Positions 8,596 to 17,676 of a stretch of 64,000 nt of DNA are shown here, piece after piece. Source of the stretch: Dyella psychrodurans (lineage in GTDB: Bacteria > Pseudomonadota > Gammaproteobacteria > Xanthomonadales > Rhodanobacteraceae); contig NZ_QRBF01000003.1 of NCBI RefSeq assembly GCF_003363265.1, positions 235,045-299,044 on the forward strand. Reading direction: 5' to 3'. How positions within the stretch are numbered: the first letter of the stretch is position 1; each line of letters begins with the position of its first letter. The notes below the pieces were generated by a model. That model did not search any database, was not told the DNA's origin, and was given only the letters and a program-made list of their open reading frames with translations. The position numbers and the translations under genes are program-made.

Positions 8596-10323
8596 GTGTC
8601 GACCAACAGCCTTCGCCGATCCGAATATCTACGCAGCCTTTGGCCCTGGCTTCCTTTGTGGACCGTGGTCGCCCTGCTCGCGATCTTCTCGCACGGGCCC
8701 ATGCCGCTTTATTCCACCCGAACCCTCGCCGTTGCCTGGGAGATGTGGCGCGAGCACCACTTCCTGGTGCCCTACATCAACGGCGAACCCTATAGCGAAA
8801 AGGTGCCGCTGCTCTACTGGCTGATTCACGCGGGCTGGTATGTGTTCGGCGTCAGCGACATCTGGCCGCGCGTACTGGAAGTGATCTTCGGCGGCGTGCA
8901 GTTGGTGCTGCTGTCGGTACTTGCACGGCGACTGTTCCCGATGCGCCCATGGGTCGCGAAGGCGGCGCCTTGGATGTTGCTGGCCTTGTCGTACGCATTC
9001 CTGTTCGGCCTGCAGATCATGTACGAAGTGCTGCTGGCCGACTGCGTACTGGGTGCGCTGTTGTGCCTCACACCGAAAGCGAATCGCGCCGAGCCACGCT
9101 GGCTTCTGTTCGGCCTGTTGATCGGCGCGGGCTTGCTGACCAAGGGGCCGGTGATGCTGCTGCACATCGCTTTTCCGTGGTTGCTCGGCCCCTTCTGGAA
9201 CGATTGGGCGCGCGAGCATCGCACGCGCTGGTACGGTCGCGGCGTGCTTGCGGTGTTGCTGGGTCTGGCGATCTTGCTGGCATGGGCCATCCCGGCTGGT
9301 TTCAGCGGTGGCGACGCCTACCGGCATCGTCTGTTCTTCACGCAGACGGCTGCGCGCGTGGTGGACGGGGTGCAACACGATGAACCACTGCAAAATCACG
9401 CACACCCATTCTGGTGGTACGTGCCGTACTTGCTGGTGCTGGCGTTTCCCTTCAGCGGCTGGCCGCGCGCATGGGTGGCACTGGGTACGCTGCGCAAACC
9501 GTTCGATACGGGGTTGCGTTTCGCCCTCTGCTGGCTGGTGCCGGTGTTTGTCCTGTTCTCGGTGATCAGCGGCAAACAGCTCTATTACCTATTGCCTGAG
9601 TATGGCGGCGGCATGTTGCTGTTGGCCGGCGCGATGGCGGTGATGCGCGAGCGCCGCGTACCCCTCGCTGAAAACTACTGGCTCGGTAGCTGGCCATTGG
9701 GTATGGGCGGCATTTTGTTTGCCATCTGCCTGTTCGCCATGCCGAATCTGGTGGCACACCACTACCTTCACGGCGAATGGTTCGAAGGTGCCGCGCCTTA
9801 CAGCCGCACGTTCAGCGTCGCATTCCTGCTGCTGGGCTGCCTGCTCCTGTTGCGCGGACGCGGTGAAATGCGTCGCGTTGCCGTGGCGGGTTTGCTGGGC
9901 GTGCTGGCGCTCAACACCTTGTTCACGCTGACGCTGTGGCACAAGTACGACTTGAGCCCGACGACGGCGCTCATCGCCTCCGCCCAATCCGGCAAACGCG
10001 CGATCGGCATCGATGGCAGCTACGAAGGTCAGTACCACTTCGCGGGAAGACTGAGTGAAGCGATCATCGAACTGCACGACGGCAAGGCACTGCAGGACTT
10101 CGCCCGCAGCCATCCCGATGGGTTGATCATCACCCATCCGGACACGCTCGATGCTGCCGCCCAGCGCTATGCGTTGATGGCGCAACCGTTCCGTTCCGCG
10201 TGGGTCGTGGTGTGGTCGGCACCGACCTTGGCAGACCTGCGCGCGGGCCGTACACCCATGGAGCCCGCGCAGCCACCGCAGATATTTCCCGGTGCCAAAG
10301 TGCAGTACGGCGCGCAGCCATGA
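8596..10323 (+). CDS. ArnT/PMT-family membrane glycosyltransferase, second copy
   Basis: 575 residues from a GTG start, rich in transmembrane helices. The catalytic loop is less standard than in the protein at 239: the first loop reads FSHGPMPLYSTRTLAVAWEMWREHHFLVPYINGEPYSEKVPLLYW, where the GEPYSEKPP-like element of the family is seen. A soluble C-terminal domain follows. It should glycosylate a periplasmic lipid-linked acceptor. The stop overlaps the start of the TPR gene (ATGA). No strong ribosome site precedes the GTG. Confidence 0.75.
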   Translation: MSTNSLRRSEYLRSLWPWLPLWTVVALLAIFSHGPMPLYSTRTLAVAWEMWREHHFLVPYINGEPYSEKVPLLYWLIHAGWYVFGVSDIWPRVLEVIFGGVQLVLLSVLARRLFPMRPWVAKAAPWMLLALSYAFLFGLQIMYEVLLADCVLGALLCLTPKANRAEPRWLLFGLLIGAGLLTKGPVMLLHIAFPWLLGPFWNDWAREHRTRWYGRGVLAVLLGLAILLAWAIPAGFSGGDAYRHRLFFTQTAARVVDGVQHDEPLQNHAHPFWWYVPYLLVLAFPFSGWPRAWVALGTLRKPFDTGLRFALCWLVPVFVLFSVISGKQLYYLLPEYGGGMLLLAGAMAVMRERRVPLAENYWLGSWPLGMGGILFAICLFAMPNLVAHHYLHGEWFEGAAPYSRTFSVAFLLLGCLLLLRGRGEMRRVAVAGLLGVLALNTLFTLTLWHKYDLSPTTALIASAQSGKRAIGIDGSYEGQYHFAGRLSEAIIELHDGKALQDFARSHPDGLIITHPDTLDAAAQRYALMAQPFRSAWVVVWSAPTLADLRAGRTPMEPAQPPQIFPGAKVQYGAQP

Positions 10324-10649
10324 ACGCAGCACTGATCGCCGGCTTGCGCGCGCAATGCGGCGGCCCGCGCGATGGTGCGCTGTTGCGTTTTTCTCTAGGG
10401 AATGCGCTGCTGGAGCAAGGCGATCATGCGGCGGCCGTCGACGAATTTCGTCGCGCCGTTTCATTCGATGCCACGTACTCCGCTGCGTGGAAACTGCTTG
10501 GAAAAGCCTGCCTCGGGAGCGGTGACGCAACCGGCGCAGCGGAAGCGTGGCGGCAGGGCATCGACGTTGCGCGACAGCGCGGCGACAAGCAGGCGGAAAA
10601 AGAGATGGCGGTGTTTTTGCGTAGGATTGAGCAGAAAGACCCAAGCTAA
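10320..10649 (+). CDS. Small tetratricopeptide-repeat protein
   Basis: 109 residues from the ATG at 10320, overlapping the transferase stop by ATGA. Two to three TPR-like helical pairs are visible: RFSLGNALLEQGDHAAAVDEFRRAVSFDATY, then AAWKLLGKACLGSGDATGAAEAWRQGIDVA. There is no signal peptide or membrane segment. It probably serves as a small scaffold for the co-translated membrane enzyme or a neighbouring process. The partner is unknown. Confidence 0.75.
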   Translation: MNAALIAGLRAQCGGPRDGALLRFSLGNALLEQGDHAAAVDEFRRAVSFDATYSAAWKLLGKACLGSGDATGAAEAWRQGIDVARQRGDKQAEKEMAVFLRRIEQKDPS

Positions 10650-10707
10650 TTCGCATTGCTCGCTTGCGAGTTTAAATCTCCACACACCAGATAACGCGGA
10701 ATTTTTT

Positions 10708-10836
10708 CCTCACCGTCATTCCGGCGCAGGCCGGAATCCAGTGTCAACACGCGTCCGAAGGACACGAGATCGATTTCGAGTACTTCGCACGATTTATTGA
10801 AACTGGATTCCGGCCTGCGCCGGAATGACAGTGAGG
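10708..10836. repeat. Inverted pair of REP-like palindromes
   Basis: Two 35-bp arms lie at 10708-10742 and 10802-10836, inverted to each other with one mismatch. Each arm is itself a stem: ATTCCGGC, a 4-base loop, then GCCGGAAT. This is the layout of a REP doublet. It sits between the convergent TPR and acyltransferase genes, where it could stabilise or end both transcripts. Confidence 0.8.
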
Positions 10837-10869
10837 TGTGACGACACTCCTTGAGGTCGCCCCGGGTTC

Positions 10870-11748
10870 TCAATACGGACTCGGCCGGTTATCCGCCGAA
10901 TACCGCTTGTAGTGCCACTGATACTGCGCAAACGCGATATTCACGCAGCTCTCAACACCACGATTGAGCGCCGCACAGGCGCGCGGCAAATCCGCATCGG
11001 CCAATTCGTCCGGCATCGGCAGGAAATGGATGCGATAGCCCTCGCCACGCGGCAAGCGCTCCGCAAACGCAAACAACACCGTGGACCCCGTGCGCGCCGC
11101 AAGCCGCGGCAACAGCACCATCGTCATCGCCTCGCGACCGAAGAATGGCGCAAATTCGCCCTCGCCCGCACGCGGCTTCTGGTCCGGCAAAATGCCCACC
11201 GTGCCGCCCGCTGCCAGGCGCTTGTACAGCGCACGCACGCCCGCGCCTTCGGCGCGCACCTGCTCCGGCGCCAGCGCACCGCGCACCTTGCGCAACAAGG
11301 CTTCCACCGCCGCGATGCGTGGCGGCCGGTAGAGAATCGCCATGGGCGTCTTGCGGCATAGCCAGTAGTTGAGCAACTCCCAGCAGCCCAGATGCGGCGC
11401 CGCGATGATCACGCCCTTGCCGGAGGCCAGCGCCGCATCGAACAGCGCTTCGCCACGCACCTCGCGCACCAGGCCGAGCGCCCGTTCGGCACCGGCGCCC
11501 CAGATCTTCACGATCTCGGTGATCGACTTGCCGGCCTCGCCCATCACCTCGCGCAACAGCGCGGCGCGTGCCTTGTCGTCGAGGTCCGGCCGCACGATGT
11601 TCAGATTGACGTCGGTGTAGCGCGCCATGCGCCCACCGCGCCGCAGCGCCAGCTGTCCGAAACCCACGCCGATCGCCTGCAGCCAACGCAGAGGCAGCAA
11701 GCCGAGCAATCGCAGCAGCAGGTAGACGAGATAGATGTCAGGGCGCAT
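10870..11748 (-). CDS. Lipid A biosynthesis acyltransferase family (LpxL/HtrB-like)
   Basis: 292 residues from the ATG at 11748. The frame is open to 11841, but the extra N-terminus does not look like the family and no start has a good ribosome site. The N-terminal hydrophobic helix (IYLVYLLLRLLGLLPLRWL) anchors it to the inner membrane. The catalytic HX4E motif is HLGCWE, and GILPDQKPRAGEGEFAPFFGREA is the usual second block. LpxL-type enzymes add secondary acyl chains to lipid A from acyl-ACP. It fits the LPS-related neighbourhood. Confidence 0.8.
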   Translation of the reverse strand: MRPDIYLVYLLLRLLGLLPLRWLQAIGVGFGQLALRRGGRMARYTDVNLNIVRPDLDDKARAALLREVMGEAGKSITEIVKIWGAGAERALGLVREVRGEALFDAALASGKGVIIAAPHLGCWELLNYWLCRKTPMAILYRPPRIAAVEALLRKVRGALAPEQVRAEGAGVRALYKRLAAGGTVGILPDQKPRAGEGEFAPFFGREAMTMVLLPRLAARTGSTVLFAFAERLPRGEGYRIHFLPMPDELADADLPRACAALNRGVESCVNIAFAQYQWHYKRYSADNRPSPY

Positions 11749-12006
11749 GAGTGAAGGGGTAACGTCGCGAAGCGGACGCGTAAGGGTAAAGGCACGAAGC
11801 ATCGGGAGCGAGGGGTAAGCCACTGCGACGCGGGCATGCACTCAAGCTTTGGCCGCCGCTGCCGCTGAATACCAAGACACGCCTGTCGGCCGCAGCCTTC
11901 CTACGCCATCGGAACATGCGCTCCCGCCACCGACGCCTCGCCCCTTTACCGCCCAGCCGTTCCCCTGCAAAGTTGCCGTACTCGTCCTTCTTCCAGCCCG
12001 CCATCC

Positions 12007-12447
12007 ATGATCGCACTCATCCAGCGCGTCCTTTCCGCGCGCGTCGATGTCGACAACGAAACCGTGGGTGCCATCGGCCCGGGCCTGCTGGCCCTGGTCG
12101 CGGTCCAGCCGGAGGATGGCGAGGCCCAGGCCAGGCGGATGCTGGAACGCCTGCTCGGCTATCGCGTGTTCTCGGACGAGGCCGGCAAGATGAACCGTTC
12201 CCTGTCGGACACCGGCGGCGGCCTGCTGCTGGTCAGCCAGTTCACGCTGGCCGCCGACACCCGCTCCGGCATGCGCCCCAGCTTCACCAGCGCCGCCGCA
12301 CCGGAACATGGACGCCGCTGGTTCGAGCGACTGGTGGAACTCGCAAAATCAGCGCACCCGGCAGTGGAAATCGGACGCTTCGGCGCCCATATGCAGGTAC
12401 ACCTGGTGAACGATGGTCCCGTAACGTTCTGGCTCGACGTGCGTTAG
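12007..12447 (+). CDS. dtd: D-aminoacyl-tRNA deacylase
   Basis: 146 residues, full family length. The N-terminus [13 protein letters not shown] is typical. Both signature motifs are visible: SQFTLAAD (SQxT, residues 78-85) and the Gly-Pro motif NDGPVT near residue 137. DTD removes D-amino acids, and glycine from mischarged tRNAs, as a dimeric cytosolic enzyme. It is transcribed divergently from the acyltransferase gene and lies 165 bp before rpoD. Confidence 0.95.
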   Translation: MIALIQRVLSARVDVDNETVGAIGPGLLALVAVQPEDGEAQARRMLERLLGYRVFSDEAGKMNRSLSDTGGGLLLVSQFTLAADTRSGMRPSFTSAAAPEHGRRWFERLVELAKSAHPAVEIGRFGAHMQVHLVNDGPVTFWLDVR

Positions 12448-12555
12448 CCGAACGGCATGCAAACGAATCGCTCGGACATGACGAAAAAAGCGCCGAAGAT
12501 CGTGTTCTGGCGCGATTTTTGCGTGTGCGAGTTACTGAATTTTTCAACTTGAAAC

Positions 12556-12584
12556 TGGTCAAAAAAGCAGCATATCGCTATACT
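12556..12584 (+). promoter_or_regulatory. Putative sigma-70 promoter of rpoD
   Basis: TGGTCA at 12556-12561 and TATACT at 12579-12584 are 17 bp apart, matching the consensus at four and five of six positions. The start codon follows about 28 bp after the -10, leaving a short leader. Read by eye only. Confidence 0.4.
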
Positions 12585-12612
12585 GGTCAGTTCCACTCCC
12601 GCGGCGGTCGGT

Positions 12613-14469
<1,857 letters not shown>

Positions 14470-14490
14470 GCACATCGCTTAGCAGTCACA

Positions 14491-14519
14491 AAAAAGCCCC
14501 GCAAACGCGGGGCTTTTTT
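14491..14519 (+). terminator. Rho-independent terminator after rpoD
   Basis: Stem GCCCCGC / GCGGGGC (14496-14502 and 14507-14513) with an AAAC loop, preceded by A residues and followed by six T residues. It lies 22 bp past the rpoD stop and would work in both directions. Confidence 0.9.
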
Positions 14520-14526
14520 CTTTACC

Positions 14527-14550
14527 CCCTCCCCTGCCTGCAGGGGAGGG
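14527..14550. repeat. GC-rich stem-loop
   Basis: CCCTCCCCTGC at 14527-14537 pairs perfectly with GCAGGGGAGGG at 14540-14550. More purine-rich GGGGAGGGG follows, and a related CCCGTCCCTTCCC...AAGGGAGGGA lies further on. It looks like a dispersed intergenic repeat between the convergent rpoD and SnoaL-like genes. Confidence 0.5.
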
Positions 14551-14688
14551 CTGGGGAGGGGTAGCACGAGCTTGCCGCAAGCTTCAGGGTCTACACCCAC
14601 CCCGTCCCTTCCCTACTGCACGTAAGGGAGGGAGCTTGTTTCAACAGACGTGAGTCGCGATTCCAAAGTACGAAACTTCTCGACGCGC

Positions 14689-15060
14689 TCAATGCACGTC
14701 ATAAAAAAACTGCTCCTGCACAATCTTGTCGTTCTTCACGTGATAAACGCAGATCTCGCGCATATCCGCGCGTCCGCGCCCTTTCATCGTGGCGTCCACA
14801 TGCATGGCGACGCTGAACCAGCCATCCGCCACCACCGGATCGCTGATCTCGTTGTTGTGAACCGCCTCGACACTTTCCGCCCAATGCTGGCCCTTCTCCA
14901 GTATCGCCTTCAGCCCCTTCACATTTCCCATCGGGCCATTGGACATCTCCTGCGGTTCAATGCTTATCGCATCCTTCGCATAAAGCTCGCGCTGCGCCTC
15001 TTCGAACTTGCCCTCGCGGCACAAAGAGACCAGACGATTGGCAACCGTTGCAGTGCTCAT
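14689..15060 (-). CDS. SnoaL/NTF2-like small protein
   Basis: 123 residues. The pattern (helical N-terminus ANRLVSLCREGKFEEAQRELYAKDAISIEP, then strands VADGWFSVAMHVDAT and EICVYHVKNDKIVQEQFFYD) is the NTF2-like alpha+beta barrel seen in SnoaL-like proteins. Members are small enzymes or ligand-binding proteins. No function can be assigned. It lies opposite to the tRNA gene that follows. Confidence 0.6.
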   Translation of the reverse strand: MSTATVANRLVSLCREGKFEEAQRELYAKDAISIEPQEMSNGPMGNVKGLKAILEKGQHWAESVEAVHNNEISDPVVADGWFSVAMHVDATMKGRGRADMREICVYHVKNDKIVQEQFFYDVH

Positions 15061-15209
15061 GACCAGACCTCCACATGCAAAAAAGGGAAATTATCGTAGC
15101 CCCGGCCATGTTAAGAATGCCGAAGCGCGAAGCCTTTCCCGCCTTAAGAAGTGCCCTGCCCCGAGCGACACAGTTCCGGTGTCATGCTGTTATCATTCCC
15201 GATGAGATA

Positions 15210-15529
15210 GGGCCTATAGCTCAACGGTTAGAGCAGGGGACTCATCGAAAGGTGCCGTCGCGCAGTAATGCGCGAACGGGAACGGGATGAATTCAGGGAA
15301 ACCTTAGCGACGCGTTCGCGCGGATCGATGGCAACCCTGAGCCAAGCCGGCGGTACACCGCCGGACGGTGCAGAGACTACCTGAGGACTTCAGCGTCCTT
15401 CATAACAGGCTCGAGCGTCCCGCACCCCACCCGACACGTCGGAGGGTGAAGAGATAGTCCGCGCCGAGAGGAAACTTTCGGAACACGCGAATCCCTTGGT
15501 TCCAGGTTCGAATCCTGGTGGGCCCACCA
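15210..15529 (+). tRNA. tRNA-Ile2 (CAU anticodon), interrupted by a group I intron
   Basis: The exons are 15210-15245 and 15490-15529, 76 nt in all with CCA encoded. The acceptor stem GGGCCTA pairs with TGGGCCC; the T arm is CCAGGTTCGAATCCTGG; the anticodon loop is CTCATAA. The exon AGGGGACTCAT/AATCCCTTGG resembles E. coli tRNA-Ile2, whose CAU anticodon needs lysidine from TilS, rather than tRNA-Met. The intron splits it directly after nucleotide 36, the last anticodon base. Confidence 0.9.
15246..15489 (+). ncRNA. Group I self-splicing intron in the tRNA anticodon loop
   Basis: 244 nt, ending in the expected terminal G (15489). P1 forms between exon CAU (15243-15245) and an internal guide GUG at 15252-15254, giving the U-G pair at the 5' splice site. 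P2 (CGCGCA/TGCGCG), P6 (CCGGCGG/CCGCCGG), P7 (AGACTA near 15374 with ATAGTC near 15454) and P9 (CGAGAG/CTTTCG) are visible. The core blocks GAAACCTTAGCG, ATGGCAACC, GAGCCAAGC, CAGAGACTA and GATAGTCC match the short Azoarcus tRNA-Ile intron as I remember it. There is no ORF, so no homing endonuclease. Confidence 0.9.
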
Positions 15530-15547
15530 CTTAAGCCGAGCGCAGTA

Positions 15548-15552
15548 TTTGT
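15548..15552. repeat. Target-site duplication, left copy (TTTGT)
   Basis: The five bases next to the left transposon end are identical to 34087-34091 at the right end. Five-base duplications are the rule for Tn7 and its relatives. Confidence 0.85.
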
Positions 15553-15618
15553 TGTTCGTTAAAGCATAAGTTGTCCGTTTCGGACAACTATTGGTTTAAC
15601 TAAAGCATAAAGTGTCCG
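15553..15618. repeat. Left transposon end with TnsB-type repeats
   Basis: The terminal TGTTCGTTAAAGCATAAG is followed by TTGTCCG. A second copy TAAAGCATAAAGTGTCCG lies at 15601-15618 in the same orientation, and an inverted half CGGACAAC lies between them at 15581-15588. Repeated ~20-bp sites of this sort bind TnsB in Tn7 relatives. Confidence 0.8.
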
Positions 15619-15640
15619 CGTGATCGCTCAATGCCGCATA

Positions 15641-15667
15641 TATCCGCTTGGGGTCGAACGCGGACAT
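15641..15667. repeat. Short repeat TCCGCTTGGGGTCGA...GCGGAC, copy A
   Basis: A weak hairpin (TCCGC/GCGGA) just inside the left end. Similar copies occur at 16921-16945 and 19627-19650, all in the same orientation, bounding the two left-cargo gene groups. They may mark earlier insertions of cargo modules. Confidence 0.45.
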
Positions 15668-15934
15668 TCACTTCAAATAACTTCGAAGCACAGAAAGCAC
15701 CGGAGCGAGCTCAGCTTGATCCGCCGGATTGTCGTGGGCGACATGTGACTTCAAGTGCCCTTCCATGACCTCCAGGATGAGCCCGTTGATGGCACCACGC
15801 ACGGCGGTCAACTGCTGAAGAATGGCACCGCACTCGGTGTCCCGCGTTAGCGCACGCTCAAGCGAAGCGACTTGCCCACTGATCCTACGCACGCGTGCTA
15901 CGAGTTTTTTCTGATCTTGCTTTATGTGTGCCAT
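15668..15934 (-). CDS. CsoR/RcnR/FrmR-family repressor, likely DmeR
   Basis: 88 residues from the ATG at 15934, which begins MAHIKQDQKKLVARVRRISGQV. It is all-helical, with the ECGAILQQLTAVRGAINGL segment holding the conserved metal-sensing Cys and the EVMEGHLKSH histidine block. These tetramers release DNA when they bind Ni/Co, or formaldehyde in FrmR. The divergent cation exporter and the operator at 15951 argue for a metal sensor. Alternative starts upstream would read through the operator and are rejected. Confidence 0.85.
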   Translation of the reverse strand: MAHIKQDQKKLVARVRRISGQVASLERALTRDTECGAILQQLTAVRGAINGLILEVMEGHLKSHVAHDNPADQAELAPVLSVLRSYLK

Positions 15935-15950
15935 GGGTTCGATCCCCGTA

Positions 15951-15965
15951 TACTGGGGGGCAGTA
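15951..15965. promoter_or_regulatory. RcnR/DmeR-type operator TACT-G6-C-AGTA
   Basis: The sequence TACTGGGGGGCAGTA is the type 1 site known for RcnR-like repressors: a G-tract flanked by an inverted TACT/AGTA. It lies between the divergent repressor and exporter genes, 16 bp from one start and 20 bp from the other, so it should shut both. Confidence 0.8.
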
Positions 15966-15985
15966 TATGGAGCGGAGCGAGCACC

Positions 15986-16909
15986 GTGCAAGAAATCGAC
16001 ACATCCCGATTCACTCACGATCACCAGTTCCACGCAGACAGTAGCCAAGGCGAGAAGAGAACCCGGCTCGTTGTTCTAATCACCGCGACCATGATGGTCG
16101 TCGAGATTGTCGGCGGCTACATGTTGAACTCGATGGCGCTGTTGGCGGATGGCTGGCACATGAGTTCGCATGCCTTGGCGATGGGGCTTTCGCTGTTGGC
16201 GTTCGTACTTGCCAGAAAGTACGCCAACGACCACCGCTTCACGTTTGGTACCTGGAAAATCGAAATCCTGGGCGCCTTCAGCAGTGCTCTACTGTTAGCG
16301 GTCGTTGCAGCGCTCATGATGTATCAATCCGTTGAACGCCTCTTTGCACCAAGCCCCATTCACTACAACGACGCGATCGTCATCGCCATCGTGGGCCTTG
16401 CCGTAAATCTGCTTTGCGCGTGGCTTCTACGCGGCGAGCACAGCGGTCATAGCCACGACCACGGGCATCATCACGATCACCATCATCATGATGTAAATCT
16501 TCACTCGGCTTACATCCATGTCATCGCTGATGCCGCTACGGCAGTGCTGGCTGTCTTGGCGCTTCTCAGCGGCAAACTATTTGGCGCGGCGTGGATGGAC
16601 CCCGTTATGGGCATTGTGGGCTCCATTCTCGTCGCGCGCTGGGCGGTCGGATTGCTGCGAGAGTCAGGGCGAATCTTGTTGGATGCTGAAATGGACGCGC
16701 CGGTTGTGCAGGAGGTCAGGGACGTCGTCGCGGAGAAGATCCCGACTGCAAAGATTTCGGACTTGCATGTGTGGCGTGTTGGTCGGGGAAGCTATGCATG
16801 CATCCTCTCTCTTGTCTCAGATAAACCGCTGCAGGCTGAAGACATACGAGCGCACCTCGCCATCCACGAAGAACTCGTTCATGTAACGGTTGAGATTGCA
16901 CAAGCCTGA
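15986..16909 (+). CDS. dmeF: Cation diffusion facilitator, DmeF-like Co/Ni exporter
   Basis: 307 residues from the GTG at 15986, preceded by GGAGCGGAGCG; the open frame extends upstream only through the repressor operator. There are six transmembrane segments; the A site is HxxxD-like in LLADGWHMSSHALAMGLSL, and the second half is in HVIADAATAVLAVLAL. A histidine-rich loop (HSGHSHDHGHHHDHHHHD) lies between TM4 and TM5. It exchanges cytosolic divalent metal for protons. The linked DmeR-like repressor points to Co/Ni rather than Zn. Confidence 0.85.
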   Translation: MQEIDTSRFTHDHQFHADSSQGEKRTRLVVLITATMMVVEIVGGYMLNSMALLADGWHMSSHALAMGLSLLAFVLARKYANDHRFTFGTWKIEILGAFSSALLLAVVAALMMYQSVERLFAPSPIHYNDAIVIAIVGLAVNLLCAWLLRGEHSGHSHDHGHHHDHHHHDVNLHSAYIHVIADAATAVLAVLALLSGKLFGAAWMDPVMGIVGSILVARWAVGLLRESGRILLDAEMDAPVVQEVRDVVAEKIPTAKISDLHVWRVGRGSYACILSLVSDKPLQAEDIRAHLAIHEELVHVTVEIAQA

Positions 16910-16920
16910 GGCAAGAAGAC

Positions 16921-16945
16921 GTCCGCTTGGGGTTGCAGACATCCG
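16921..16945. repeat. Short repeat GTCCGCTTGGGGTTG, copy B
   Basis: Follows the dmeF stop by 11 bp and resembles the repeats at 15641 and 19627 (core CCGCTTGGGGT). It separates the metal module from the TetR module. Confidence 0.4.
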
Positions 16946-16991
16946 CCTCTCCCGCCCGTACGCATAACCCTTGCATTTTGCCGCCAAACAA

Positions 16992-17009
16992 ATATGATGA
17001 TCATCATAT
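16992..17009. promoter_or_regulatory. Palindromic TetR operator, copy 1
   Basis: ATATGATGATCATCATAT is a perfect 18-bp palindrome that runs into the tetR start codon, so binding would block its own expression. An identical copy lies at 17622-17639. Confidence 0.8.
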
Positions 17010-17583
17010 GAGACGTGTTACCACCAGATCCAAAGAAGCCACGCACGAGCGCATCGTCGAAACTGCCGCGCGCGCCATCCGGCGCAGCGGTTATGACGGC
17101 ACGAGCGTCGCCGATATCATGAAGGAGGCCGGGCTCACTCACGGGGGCTTCTATGCCCACTTCCTTTCACGCGAGGCGATGCTGGCCGAAGCCGCTGATC
17201 GGGCCGGCGCCGAAGCCGTCGCCCTATCAACACACATCGCCGCTACAGCGCCGCCGGACGAAGCGCTGCAGTGCATGGTGCGCGCCTATTTGTCGAAAGA
17301 ACACCTAGAAAACGCAGAGATGGGTTGCCCAGTTGCTGCTTTGGGCTCGGAAATGCCGCGTCAGGCGCCCGAGGTTCGGAAAGCTGCCACGCGTCGCATC
17401 AAAGAGATGATTGATGTCATTGCTCGGCAGTCGCCCGATTGGGGGCAACCTGGCGCCCACCAGCAGGCCTTGGTGACCGCCGCGACGATGGTGGGCACGA
17501 TGGTGATGGCACGTGCAGTCGACGACCCGAAGCTTTCCGACGCCTTGTTGGAAGCGGCATTGGATCATCTTGCCCCCGCCTGA
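17008..17583 (+). CDS. TetR/AcrR family regulator
   Basis: 191 residues from the ATG at 17008. The N-terminal helix-turn-helix is RIVETAARAIRRSGYDGTSVADIMKEAGLTHGGFYAHFLSREAMLAEA. The C-terminal ligand domain includes MGCPVAALGSEMPRQAPEVRKA, typical of a common subgroup of TetR proteins next to SDR or drug-resistance genes. It should repress itself and the SDR gene through the two identical palindromes. The ligand is unknown, perhaps an electrophile or quinone given the neighbours. Confidence 0.85.
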   Translation: MRRVTTRSKEATHERIVETAARAIRRSGYDGTSVADIMKEAGLTHGGFYAHFLSREAMLAEAADRAGAEAVALSTHIAATAPPDEALQCMVRAYLSKEHLENAEMGCPVAALGSEMPRQAPEVRKAATRRIKEMIDVIARQSPDWGQPGAHQQALVTAATMVGTMVMARAVDDPKLSDALLEAALDHLAPA

Positions 17584-17621
17584 GACCGGTTCCGCTTCAA
17601 CGGCCTTTTGTTGGAGCACAA

Positions 17622-17639
17622 ATATGATGATCATCATAT
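17622..17639. promoter_or_regulatory. Palindromic TetR operator, copy 2
   Basis: The same 18-bp palindrome as at 16992, here 37 bp before the SDR start codon. It extends to 20 bp (AATATGATGATCATCATATT). Confidence 0.8.
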
Positions 17640-17676
17640 TAAATAACACCCAATCGCTACCTAAGAGGCATCCGCC

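Noticed and set aside
15210..15529. Two separate partial tRNAs or a pseudo-tRNA
   Set aside because: The halves join to a perfect cloverleaf and the insert has all group I core elements, so an intron explains it better.
15872..15985. N-terminal extension of DmeF
   Set aside because: It would place the start inside the divergent repressor gene and read through the operator; GTG at 15986 has the ribosome site.
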